From: a virus
DNA: 24,382 nt
Reading direction: 5' to 3' (one strand)
Virus record (IMG/VR): IMGVR_UViG_3300029448_000425
Span: 1-24,382 of that record
A program made the position numbers and the translations under genes. A model generated the notes under the pieces. That model was not told where the DNA came from and made no database searches. It saw nothing but the letters and a program-made list of their open reading frames with translations. Shown piece by piece: positions 7,209 through 14,787 of the stretch (positions are counted from its first letter, which is position 1; the number at the start of each line of letters is the position of its first letter).

Positions 7209-7390
7209 AGTTTAGCGGATAAGCTACGGCCCCGCGCATCACGCTGGTGTGACCAGCAGGCTGACAACCTTTACCGTCATCATACAAATCTAAACTTACC
7301 TGACTTGTATGCTGGCGGCGTCAAGCACGGCCCCGGCTGGGACAACCGAGCGATCTTTAATTTCAATAGCTTAAAATAGGAGTGAGACAA
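7209..7390 (+). other. Leader region of the capsid gene, with an in-frame continuation of the scaffold frame
   Basis: This 182-base interval precedes the capsid start. In the scaffold frame, after TAG 7206-7208, there is no stop until TAG 7377-7379, and the predicted peptide ends in protein-like KHGPGWDNRAIFNF. No ATG or GTG occurs in that frame. The same DNA holds a perfect 6-bp hairpin (GCTGGT/ACCAGC, 7243-7257) and two copies of ACGGCCCCG (7226-7234, 7327-7335), each followed by GACAACC (7263-7269, 7341-7347). It may be a structured leader, a read-through extension or a remnant. AGGAG at 7378-7382 is the capsid ribosome binding site. Confidence 0.5.
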
Positions 7391-8500
7391 ATGTCTTCAC
7401 AAATATCCACGGCTTTCGTCAACCAGTATTCTAGCAATATTCAAATGCTTTCCCAACAGATGGGATCGCTATTGCGTGGTGCAGTGGATGTCGAAAGCGT
7501 TACCGGGGAAAAAAGTTTCTTTGATCAGGTCGGCTCTGCCGCTGCTGTTCTTAGAACAACCCGTCATGCGGATACCCCGTTAACTTTAGCGGCCTAGCAG
7601 AGCAATCTGCTTTGAAAACTCTGTGAACTCAGGGGACGTCTCATTGAGATAATCCTGAGCCAAGCCCTGTAAAGGGAAGGTGCAACGACTATCCCCGGTA
7701 GGGGAGTAGACCCAAGCGGGTCGAAGCGCAGAGCATCCCATTGGGATGGTGATATAGTCTCATCTGCATGGCGACATGCAGCGGCCCAGCAGGGCGGGGC
7801 AAGATTAGCGATCTTGTTTGAAGGTAATGTAATCGATACACCCCACAGCCGCCGCATGGTCACAATGAGTGACTATGAATACGCTGACTTGATCGATGAT
7901 CAGGACAAGGTGCGTTTGTTGGTTGATCCAACATCAACCTATGCGCGCGCAGCAGCCGCTGCAATGGGCAGGGCAATGGATGACGTAATCATCGCAGCCG
8001 CGATTGGGACAGCCAAGACAGGCAAAGATGGCTCCACATCTACTGCCCTGCCAAGCACCCAAAAAGTTGCGCATGGTTCGGCATCTCTGACGATTGCCAA
8101 ATTGCTTTCAGCCAAGGAAATCTTGGACGAGGGCAGCGTAGATCCATCGATACAGCGCTACATTGTGTGCGCGCCAAAGCAGATCACATCTCTGCTGGGA
8201 ACTACGCAGGTAACGTCATCTGACTTCAACACCGTCAAGGCGTTGGCTCAGGGCCAGATGGATACGTTCAGCGGCTTTAAGTTCATCGTGTCAAATCGTC
8301 TGACCACTGACACTGACGGCAATCGCGCCGTGATCGCTTTCGCTGGCGATGGCCTAAAGTTGGCGATGGGCAAAGAGCCTACTGCCCGGATCGATGAGCG
8401 TTCCGACAAATCGTACGCCACTCAGGTGTACTACTGCCAGACGATTGGCGCGACACGGATGGAAGAAGCCAAAGTCGTCGAAATCGCGTGTACGGAATAG
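7391..8500 (+). CDS. Major capsid protein, split by a group I intron (exons 7391-7580 and 7830-8500)
   Basis: The spliced product is 286 residues, the main shell protein. Exon 1 gives 63 codons plus one base, starting MSSQISTAFVNQY. Exon 2 resumes with the two remaining bases, so the junction reads ...RHADTP-L-IDTPHSRRMVTM. The downstream SDYEYADLIDDQDKVRLLVDPTS and AAAMGRAMDDVIIAAAIGTAKTGK blocks are characteristic of the HK97-fold capsid family found in many podoviruses with this gene order (recollection). Without splicing, translation stops at TAG 7595-7597 after 68 residues and exon 2 would have no good start. ATG 7391 has AGGAG eight bases upstream; a GTG nine bases earlier is in frame but overlaps that site. 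The scaffold lies upstream and a probable decoration protein downstream. Confidence 0.9.
7581..7829 (+). ncRNA. Group I self-splicing intron, ORF-less, in the capsid gene
   Basis: This 249-base intron can be folded by eye. P1 pairs exon CCGU (7577-7580) with GCGG (7589-7592), giving the required U.G at the 5' splice site. P2 is AGCAG 7596-7600 with CUGCU 7607-7611. P3 is CUCUGUG 7619-7625 with CGCAGAG 7727-7733. The P4-P6 core reads CCUGAGCCAAGCCC...GGGAAGGUGCA, a classic group I signature shared with cyanobacterial tRNA-Leu introns. P7 is GACUAU 7687-7692 with AUAGUC 7754-7759. Two extra hairpins lie between the P7 5' strand and the P3 3' strand (CCCC/GGGG and GACCC/GGGUC). P8 is CAUCCC/GGGAUG (7734-7748). 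P9 is CUGCAUG/CAUGCAG with a GCGA tetraloop (7764-7781), followed by hairpins 7784-7795 and 7800-7816. The intron ends in G 7829, and P10 pairs UAA 7830-7832 with UUA 7586-7588. No homing endonuclease gene is present. The subgroup is not assigned. Confidence 0.93.
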
Positions 8501-8510
8501 GGGATAGAAA

Positions 8511-8972
8511 ATGGCTACTGTTTATTCTGTTCAAAGAACTAACTCCCGCGCAACCCCAATCACGAAAAACCCTGCCAATGTCATGGGTGGACGTGTGCGG
8601 ATTGCTCACGGCGTTTATGAGGCGTCATCTCTTGCATCAGGCGATGTCATCGAGATGTTCACATTGCCAGACGGCGCGCGCTTGATCGAAGGATCACTTG
8701 CGCATGACGCGCTTGGGGGCTCCACCACATTGTCTGTCGGCTATGCAGCCCACACCAATGCGGCGGGTACTGCTGTGTCAGCGGCTGCGGCAGCTTACAA
8801 GGCTGCGGCGGCATCAACTGGCGCGCAAAAGGTGGACATCCTTGCCACCTTGGCGCTGGGATCTGGCACCGTCACTGACACCAATGAAGATGGCGTGATT
8901 GTGACCGTCACGATGGGTGGTGCTGCTGGCACCGGGTCCATAGAGGCGACCATCAAATACGCTGTTGACTAG
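8511..8972 (+). CDS. Probable capsid decoration or head-associated protein
   Basis: This 153-residue Ala/Gly/Thr-rich, mostly beta-type protein is encoded ten bases after the capsid gene. The first half (VYSVQRTNSRATPITKN...GGRVRIAHGVYEASSLASGDVIEMFTLPDGARLIEGSL) resembles small beta-barrel head proteins that decorate or stabilise capsids. The middle has an Ala-rich stretch (AVSAAAAAYKAAAAS), and the end returns to beta strands (VIVTVTMGG, GSIEATIKYAVD). The function is inferred from position and composition. GGGGAT upstream is a reasonable ribosome binding site. It is followed directly by a terminator-like hairpin, so with capsid and scaffold it forms the end of the head block. Confidence 0.6.
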   Translation: MATVYSVQRTNSRATPITKNPANVMGGRVRIAHGVYEASSLASGDVIEMFTLPDGARLIEGSLAHDALGGSTTLSVGYAAHTNAAGTAVSAAAAAYKAAAASTGAQKVDILATLALGSGTVTDTNEDGVIVTVTMGGAAGTGSIEATIKYAVD

Positions 8973-8979
8973 ATAACCC

Positions 8980-9010
8980 GGCGGGGGCGGCTTGCTGCCC
9001 CTGCCTCTCT
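8980..9010 (+). terminator. Terminator-like hairpin after the head genes
   Basis: GGCGGGGGCG (8980-8989) pairs over ten base pairs, two of them G.U, with TGCCCCTGCC (8996-9005) around a GCTTGC loop. The tail is TCTCT rather than a pure T run, so efficiency may be partial. T7 has a partial terminator at the same position, after its capsid gene, which reduces transcription of tail genes. Confidence 0.65.
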
Positions 9011-9024
9011 ACACCCCCCCCTAA
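9011..9024 (+). repeat. C-tract motif ACACCCCCCCCTAA, copy 2
   Basis: Identical to bases 1-14. It sits in the 67-base intergenic gap between the hairpin terminator and the tail-tube gene, 16 bases before the ATG. Placement after a terminator and before a gene would suit a promoter or regulatory site, but only two copies are visible here. Confidence 0.45.
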
Positions 9025-9039
9025 AATTTTGGTGATTGC

Positions 9040-9645
9040 ATGACTTCTACAGTCGATATTGCAAACAATGCGTTGAACGTGTTGGGTGCTTCCAATATCT
9101 CTGCGTTTGACGAGAACAGCAAAGCTGCGCGCATTGTCAATCAGCGATATGATAGCATCCGCGACAGCGTGTTTCGCGCGCATCCTTGGAACTGCCTCAT
9201 CAGGCGTCAGGATCTTGCGCAATCATCCACAGCACCCGGCTTTGGTTACGCTCACCAGTATCCCCTGCCGACAGATCCGTATTGCTTGCGAGTGCTAGAG
9301 TTTAGCAACGGCAGCATGTCCTATCCCCAAGACAACATGATGAACAACAGCGGTGGCCCTGCGTTTGTCATCGAAGGCCGCAATATCGTTACTGACGAAG
9401 GCACCGCAAAAATCAAATACGTGGCGCGCATCACAGACCCCAACGAATACGACAGCGGCTTGATTGAGGCATTATCAATGCGTCTCGCTGCTGAAATGGC
9501 TTACGCAATCACCGGGTCAACATCGATGGTGCAGATCACTACATCAGCATATGATCAGTCGCTGAAAGAAGCGCGCTTTGTTGACAGCACAGAAGGCGCA
9601 ACCCGGCGCATAGAGGCCAGTGACTTCATTGAGGCGCGTTATTAG
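9040..9645 (+). CDS. Tail tubular protein A / gateway-like protein (T7 gp11-like)
   Basis: This 201-residue protein has the pattern of the podoviral adaptor that sits below the portal: TVDIANNALNVLGASNISAFDENSKAARIVNQRYDSIRDSVFRAHPWNCLIRRQ, then PLPTDPYCLRVLEFSN, ITDPNEYDSGLIEALSMRLAAEMAYAITGS and QSLKEARFVDSTEG. The starting ALNxLG...I.....S..A......Y...RD..L..HPW..A.RR block is the family signature. Length is typical (190-210). ATG 9040 has GGTGA upstream. Its TAG directly abuts the ATG of the next gene, and the pair corresponds to T7 genes 11 and 12. Confidence 0.88.
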   Translation: MTSTVDIANNALNVLGASNISAFDENSKAARIVNQRYDSIRDSVFRAHPWNCLIRRQDLAQSSTAPGFGYAHQYPLPTDPYCLRVLEFSNGSMSYPQDNMMNNSGGPAFVIEGRNIVTDEGTAKIKYVARITDPNEYDSGLIEALSMRLAAEMAYAITGSTSMVQITTSAYDQSLKEARFVDSTEGATRRIEASDFIEARY

Positions 9646-12012
9646 ATGGCGCGGTCAGCCCCATCATTTAGTAGCTTTGCAGCGGGTGAAATCAGCCCAC
9701 TGTTGGAAGGCCGCACCGATTTAGATAAATACAAGCAAGGGCTGGCACAGTTAAAAAACATGATTGTTATGCCGCAAGGCGGTGTAAAAAGGCGACCCGG
9801 AACGGAATTTATTTGTCAGGCAAACAAAACCACCAGTTATAGCGCCCCGCCTAGAATTATTGCATTTCAATTTAAACAATCAGATACATACGTTCTAGAA
9901 TTTAACCATGAGAATATGCGTGTAATTCGTGATGGCGCGCAGGTGCTTAACGCAACGTCCAAGAATATTACTGCAATTACTAAAGCATCACCCGGCGTTG
10001 TCACCAGCGCTGGCCACGGATTTAGCAATGGCGATGAAATTTACATTGCTTCAGTCGGGGGAATGACCGAGTTAAACAATAAAAACTATAAAGTATTAAA
10101 TGTAACGACAGATACGTTTACCCTTGAAAACTTAAATGTTTATAACAGAGCAATTGATACAACAAATTTTACGACATACACCAACGGCGGCACAGCAACC
10201 GCAATATATCAAATTGCAAGCCCATATCATAACAACGATTTAGCAGATCTGCGTTTTGTACAATCTGCCGATACAATGTATTTTGTGCATCCTGACTACG
10301 CAATCCGCACATTAACCAGATCCGATCATAACAATTGGACTTTCGCCACGCCTTCGATCTCCGGCTCTCCAAGCCCCGCGCTGAATACAGCAGGAAATTA
10401 TCCCAGCGTTGTCACTTTTTTCGAACAGCGTCTAGTTTTCGCCAATACAACAAATAATCCGCAAACATTATGGTTTAGCAAAAATGCCGATTACACCAAT
10501 TTCACAGCAGGCACCGGGGATAATGACGCCCTAATTTACACGATTGCGTCTAATACTGTGGATGCAATCCGCTATCTAAGTTCTACGCGCATTCTGGCAG
10601 TTGGTACGACAGGTGGTGAGTTTGTTTTAACTTCAACAAATGACGGCCCGGTAACACCCACCACTACGTTAATTAGAAAATATTCGAATTATGGCACAGC
10701 AAATGTCGAGCCTGTGCAGGTTGCTGACGTGACGCTGTTTGCCCAAAGAGGTGGGCGCAAAGTCAGAGAGTTTAAGTTTGCTGGAGATGTAAACAGCAGC
10801 GGATACCAAGCACCCGACATGACGATCCTCGCTGAACATCTGACAGACGGCGGCATTACTCAGTTTGCCTATCAACAGGAGCCAGAATCGATCATCTGGG
10901 CGCTGCGGTCTGACGGTGTATTGTTAGGGCTTACATATCGTCGTGAAGAGGATGTGGTGGGGTGGCATCAACACGTCATTGGCGGAAGAGTTGGATACAC
11001 CCGCGTATCTAATTCTGATTGGAGTGCTACGCCTGTAGGCGCGAAAGTGACTGTGCATAAAAAAAACGGGTCGAGTGTTGCTTTTATTGCTGAAGCAGCA
11101 AGCAGCGATCCCCCTGTTGAGCAAAATGGATGGCGAATAGATACCTCTAGCAGTTCGAACACACGCATCAATTTGCAGAATGCTATAAATACAGATGTTG
11201 ATTTGGTTGCAACTCTTCCCGCCACTGCCTCTACATCAATTGCTGTTGAAGAGGCTTTCGATCCAAACCCAACGCTTGACACATTCACAACCTTGTCAGC
11301 GTCTGGCGATAGTTCAATGACCATTCTTAACGAACAAATTGCGCAGGTGAAAGGTATTTGCGTATTGCCAACTGACGGTGGAGAGGATGAGTTGTATTTA
11401 AGCGTTTTCCGTTGGATTAAAAACGCTGACAACTATGAAACAAAGCATTATATTGAGCGTCTTAAACCGTTTGATTTTGGTTCGAATACAACGTCAGCGT
11501 TTTTTGTTGACTCAGGACTGTCATATTCTGGCGATGCAACAACATCTTTGACCGGGCTAAATCACCTTTGCGAAGATACTGTTACAATTTTAGCCAATGG
11601 CGCGACACATGCGCAAGAAAATGTGTCTAATGGATCTATTACATTAGATTTTTCTGCCACTACTGCGGCAGTGGGCTTGAGATATAACAGTGAAATGCAA
11701 ACCATGCGGATCGAAAGCGGATCTGAGGACGGCACAAGCCAAGGCAAGCACAAGCGCATCCACGCTGTCACGCTGCGGCTTAACGAAACTGTTGGTATTG
11801 AAGTCGGCAACGCGGCTGACGAGTTGGATCGCATCCCGTTTAGGGACAGCAGCATGAACATGGATGAGGGCATCCCATTATTTACTGGCGATAAAGACGT
11901 AGAATTTCGCGGCGGTTATGACAACAACGACAGGATCTATGTAAGGCAATCGCAAGCACTGCCGCTGACGGTCTTAGCGCTGTATCCACGTATGAACACA
12001 TTCGACACATGA
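9646..12012 (+). CDS. Tail tube / stabilisation protein (T7 gp12-like, tail tubular protein B)
   Basis: This 788-residue protein forms the distal tail tube. It starts with SFSSFAAGEISPLLEGRTDLDKYKQGLAQLKNMIVMPQGGVKRRPGT, the hallmark of this podoviral family (F.xGE.SP.L.GR.D..KY..G...L.N......GG...RPGT.F). Residues about 115-185 (PGVVTSAGHGFSNGDEIYI...GMTELNNKNYKV...TFTLEN...GGTA) form a domain of the type annotated as ubiquitin-activating-enzyme E1 FCCH-like in phage proteins. Beta-rich blocks follow (WFSKNADYTNF, RKVREFKF...DMTILAEHLTDGGITQFAYQQEPESIIWALRSDGVLLGLTY). The C-terminus ends in a typical VRQSQALPLTVLALYPRM block. Parts of the gene are more AT-rich than its neighbours. It overlaps the next gene by four bases. 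Confidence 0.9.
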   Translation: MARSAPSFSSFAAGEISPLLEGRTDLDKYKQGLAQLKNMIVMPQGGVKRRPGTEFICQANKTTSYSAPPRIIAFQFKQSDTYVLEFNHENMRVIRDGAQVLNATSKNITAITKASPGVVTSAGHGFSNGDEIYIASVGGMTELNNKNYKVLNVTTDTFTLENLNVYNRAIDTTNFTTYTNGGTATAIYQIASPYHNNDLADLRFVQSADTMYFVHPDYAIRTLTRSDHNNWTFATPSISGSPSPALNTAGNYPSVVTFFEQRLVFANTTNNPQTLWFSKNADYTNFTAGTGDNDALIYTIASNTVDAIRYLSSTRILAVGTTGGEFVLTSTNDGPVTPTTTLIRKYSNYGTANVEPVQVADVTLFAQRGGRKVREFKFAGDVNSSGYQAPDMTILAEHLTDGGITQFAYQQEPESIIWALRSDGVLLGLTYRREEDVVGWHQHVIGGRVGYTRVSNSDWSATPVGAKVTVHKKNGSSVAFIAEAASSDPPVEQNGWRIDTSSSSNTRINLQNAINTDVDLVATLPATASTSIAVEEAFDPNPTLDTFTTLSASGDSSMTILNEQIAQVKGICVLPTDGGEDELYLSVFRWIKNADNYETKHYIERLKPFDFGSNTTSAFFVDSGLSYSGDATTSLTGLNHLCEDTVTILANGATHAQENVSNGSITLDFSATTAAVGLRYNSEMQTMRIESGSEDGTSQGKHKRIHAVTLRLNETVGIEVGNAADELDRIPFRDSSMNMDEGIPLFTGDKDVEFRGGYDNNDRIYVRQSQALPLTVLALYPRMNTFDT

Positions 12013-12467
12013 TCCTGTATCACGTTGAACGGATGAGAGACATCCACGAGGAACTCAAACCGCTAATTGAAAACCATTGGAAAGAGGTCGCGCTAAACCA
12101 AGGCACTATAAACTTAAACGTCAATTGGGACGCATTCTTTCAAATGGATGATGACGGAAGATTGCATTGCTCAACAGCGCGCGAAGGTGACAAGCTGGTG
12201 GGCTATTTCGTTAACATTATCGTGCCACACCTTCATTATGCGGATCATCTGTTTAGCCATAACGATGCCATTTATGTAGACCCGGAATATCGCAAAGGCT
12301 TCACCGCATGGCGGCTGATTAAATTTGCTGAAGAGCAGCTTACAATTGCTGGCGTATCGGTCATGATGATCAACACAAAAATGCACAAGCCATTTGATCG
12401 CCTGCTCCAGCGGCTGAACTTTGTCGGCACTGAAACAATCTACAGCAAGCGGCTGGGAGTAGAATAA
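12009..12467 (+). CDS. GNAT-fold acetyltransferase-like virion protein (T7 gp13 position)
   Basis: This 152-residue protein has a GNAT-like layout: an N-terminal helix pair, a beta-sheet segment (LHCSTAREGDKLVGYFVNIIV, about residues 52-72), AIYVDPEYRKGFTAWRLIKFAEE (about 88-109), and a final beta-helix part with LLQRLNFVGTETIYSKRL. YRKGFTAWRL (94-103) occupies the place of the acetyl-CoA-binding R-x-x-G-x-G/A loop but lacks the second Gly. Between gp12-like and gp14-like genes this is the slot of T7 gp13, whose family also has a GNAT-like fold. A structural or assembly role may be at least as likely as an enzymatic one. It overlaps both neighbours. Confidence 0.78.
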   Translation: MILYHVERMRDIHEELKPLIENHWKEVALNQGTINLNVNWDAFFQMDDDGRLHCSTAREGDKLVGYFVNIIVPHLHYADHLFSHNDAIYVDPEYRKGFTAWRLIKFAEEQLTIAGVSVMMINTKMHKPFDRLLQRLNFVGTETIYSKRLGVE

Positions 12468-12994
12468 TGGGCGCAACCGCAGCAATCATTGGGGCCGGGG
12501 CAAACATTGTTGGCGGCATCAGCGCGCGCAATTCAGCCAACGCGGCAGGCGCAGCAGCGCAAAGGGCAGCTAACTTTAACGCCAGCATCATTGAGCGTGA
12601 CATTGGATTGCTGGCCAGACAGCGCGGCATCATCAATCAAAACTTTGAGATTGATCAGGAACGCGCAGGCGAGGCATTCGAGCGCGAGGTGCAGGGCGCG
12701 GCAAGGGCTGGGTTTGGCTATGCTGGCGTCGATATGTCCAGCGGTACACCGATGGCCGTACTGCAAGCCAACGCGCGTGAGTTTGATTACGCAATGAGTG
12801 TTGCTGAGTTTAACAACGAGATGACAAACCTACAGATTAGCGATCAGCAGGAAGATGCCAGATTGCAGGCACAGCTTGCCAGAATGGGCGGCGATGCGTC
12901 CCGGTCAGCATACAGAAGTCAAGGCAACGCCAGCCTGATTTCAGGCTTTGGCAACGCTGCATTAGACTTATCAAGTTCGGGGTATTTTGACTGA
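12467..12994 (+). CDS. Internal virion protein (T7 gp14-like)
   Basis: This 175-residue protein begins with a Gly/Ala-rich hydrophobic segment (ATAAIIGAGANIVGGISARNSANAAGAAAQ, residues 3-32), followed by long charged helices (QRGIINQNFEIDQERAGEAFEREVQGA), then GFGYAGVDMSSGTPMAVLQANA, which resembles the G-x-S/V-x-x-SGS-x-x-x-VL pattern of podoviral gp14-like proteins. In T7 the homologue forms the outer-membrane part of the ejection conduit during DNA entry. The ATG overlaps the preceding stop by one base, and it is followed by gp15-like and gp16-like genes, as in T7. Confidence 0.8.
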   Translation: MGATAAIIGAGANIVGGISARNSANAAGAAAQRAANFNASIIERDIGLLARQRGIINQNFEIDQERAGEAFEREVQGAARAGFGYAGVDMSSGTPMAVLQANAREFDYAMSVAEFNNEMTNLQISDQQEDARLQAQLARMGGDASRSAYRSQGNASLISGFGNAALDLSSSGYFD

Positions 12995-14787
12995 TGAGGA
13001 TACCAATCTACAGATCTGACGCCCAGCGCACCAATGAAGCACCGGGGCGGTCATTCTCAGCCCGTATGGATGCCAGACCGTTTGTTGAGGCTGCATTGCA
13101 AAAAGGTGCATCCACCCGCGCACTGGCTGACGCTGTTGGCGCATATGCAGAGCAACGCGGCAAGATGATTGCAGAGGCAGAGTATAACGAAACCGCACTG
13201 GCTTTGGACGAGGAAATCCGCACAGCTACATATGACCTGTCCCGGTCAAACGATATTGGTAATATCTTTGATGGAAATAAGCTGTGGGAAAAACGAATGA
13301 AAAGCATTCAGTCCAACGTGCTGGGCCGAGTGAAAAACAGCAACGTCAGACGCAAGCTAGACTTCAGCTTTAACCAATCGGAAATCCAAAGCAGATTTAG
13401 ATTGCAAGGCGTAGTGGATGACAAGATCATCAAGCGCGATCAAGCGGCGATTGCTGCAAGGCAGACAAACGCTGTCGCTGCATTGTCTCAGATCGGCGCA
13501 ACCACTGCTGACTACAACGCATGGTTTAACGCCCAAAACCCCACCATGACTGAAGGCGGCGTAATAACTGGCAAGTTTAATCCTGCTGCCGTTAGCAAGG
13601 CCAACCTTGCCCAGCGTGTGGATGTGGCGGCAGGCTATGTAACCAATCGATATGGCGCTGAACCCACATCAGCAATGAAGCTAATCAGTTTTGTTAATAC
13701 GCTAGATGAAGTCGAAATGAGCAATGTTGATGAAATGCTAGGAGTGGCAACTTTAACCACAGGTATTGATCCTTATGCCGCCACCGTACTGTCGCAAATC
13801 CCAAGAGATGAAGCGCTTAAAATTGTTACAGCTAATTTATCAACGGCAATAAAGATCTATGACGCACAAGAAAAGCTGGCAGGCGATCTTGAACAGCAAA
13901 GCAACAAGTTAAATAATGATGCTTACAATCTGGGATTTACTGGCAAGGCATCGTTGACTTATGCGGAACTATCTCGCGTTATTCCTGTTGGGTACCTAGA
14001 TGCAAAGATCGCAGAAAACCCCATGCAAGCTGGCTTTGCCATTGTAGAAGGTGAGCCAAGAGGGGCTGCAACTATCGGTGCCAGCGCTGCAAAGCGATTG
14101 ATTTACAACTTCCTAGACGAGCAAAACTATCTCAGCCCGGAAATGCGTGACAAGCTAAACAGCCAAATCAGCACCAGTGGAGCTTCATTTCCTGATACGT
14201 CAAATCCAAACGAAAAAACTCGGCTTAACTCACTGGCTAATTTCGGCAAGCTAACAATTGATGAATTGGAAGAAGCAAAGCAAACACGCAGCTTGTCTGC
14301 TCAAGATTACATCACGCTGGAAAACAAGATCTTTACCAAGAATAACGAGAACTTAAACGAGTTCCTAAGATTTGCAAAAGCAGAATACAGTTACACCGAG
14401 GAAGTAGCTGAAGCAGATGACGAAATCAGTGTGGCAATCACAGCCGCCTATGACGCTGTTGCCAAAGGTCTAATTGAATTTACGATGGATAACCCTGACG
14501 CCACATCCACGCAAATTAAAACTGAAGGCATGGCGTTAATTGCAGAACAGGCAGAGGCGCACGAGGCGGTAAAGCGCGAGGGTTATTTAAAATACCTTAG
14601 CCAAACAGAAACCGTGTTGCCCGGAATTAGGTTTACTGTGGGAGCGACTAATCCTATCGGGGATATTAACGCCTTCTTAAATTCTGATGTGCCTATAACA
14701 CCAAATCAACGACAAATTCTATTAAACCGCATTAAAGTTTTGAAAAGCACACGCTTTAGAGCGCAATATCCCGGTACTTCCCAATGA
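12994..14787 (+). CDS. Internal virion protein (T7 gp15-like position)
   Basis: This 597-residue, mostly helical soluble protein starts MRIPIYRSDAQRTNEAPGRSFSARM. It continues with long charged helices (LADAVGAYAEQRGKMIAEAEYNETALALDEEI...FDGNKLWEKRMKSIQSNVLGRVKNSNVRRKLDF). No membrane segment or enzyme motif is visible. Size, helical character and position between gp14-like and a very large core protein make it the likely counterpart of T7 gp15 (747 residues), part of the periplasmic ejection tunnel. Direct sequence similarity to T7 gp15 is not evident to me, so the call is positional. It overlaps both neighbours by 1-4 bases. Confidence 0.65.
   Translation: MRIPIYRSDAQRTNEAPGRSFSARMDARPFVEAALQKGASTRALADAVGAYAEQRGKMIAEAEYNETALALDEEIRTATYDLSRSNDIGNIFDGNKLWEKRMKSIQSNVLGRVKNSNVRRKLDFSFNQSEIQSRFRLQGVVDDKIIKRDQAAIAARQTNAVAALSQIGATTADYNAWFNAQNPTMTEGGVITGKFNPAAVSKANLAQRVDVAAGYVTNRYGAEPTSAMKLISFVNTLDEVEMSNVDEMLGVATLTTGIDPYAATVLSQIPRDEALKIVTANLSTAIKIYDAQEKLAGDLEQQSNKLNNDAYNLGFTGKASLTYAELSRVIPVGYLDAKIAENPMQAGFAIVEGEPRGAATIGASAAKRLIYNFLDEQNYLSPEMRDKLNSQISTSGASFPDTSNPNEKTRLNSLANFGKLTIDELEEAKQTRSLSAQDYITLENKIFTKNNENLNEFLRFAKAEYSYTEEVAEADDEISVAITAAYDAVAKGLIEFTMDNPDATSTQIKTEGMALIAEQAEAHEAVKREGYLKYLSQTETVLPGIRFTVGATNPIGDINAFLNSDVPITPNQRQILLNRIKVLKSTRFRAQYPGTSQ

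Noticed and set aside
7209-7390. T7-type phage promoter before the capsid gene
   Set aside because: No T7-like consensus or repeated promoter-like string shared with other intergenic regions was found.
7382-7597. Truncated, broken capsid pseudogene
   Set aside because: The break coincides with complete group I intron structure and an exact frame-restoring junction, so it is a split gene and not a decayed one.
7814-8500. Independent gene starting at TTG 7814
   Set aside because: The first residues are intron sequence, no ribosome binding site is present, and the capsid family continues upstream in exon 1. Splicing explains the frame better.
10968-11432. 154-codon open frame on the minus strand
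   Set aside because: Antisense to the tail-tube gene, with no motif or independent signal.
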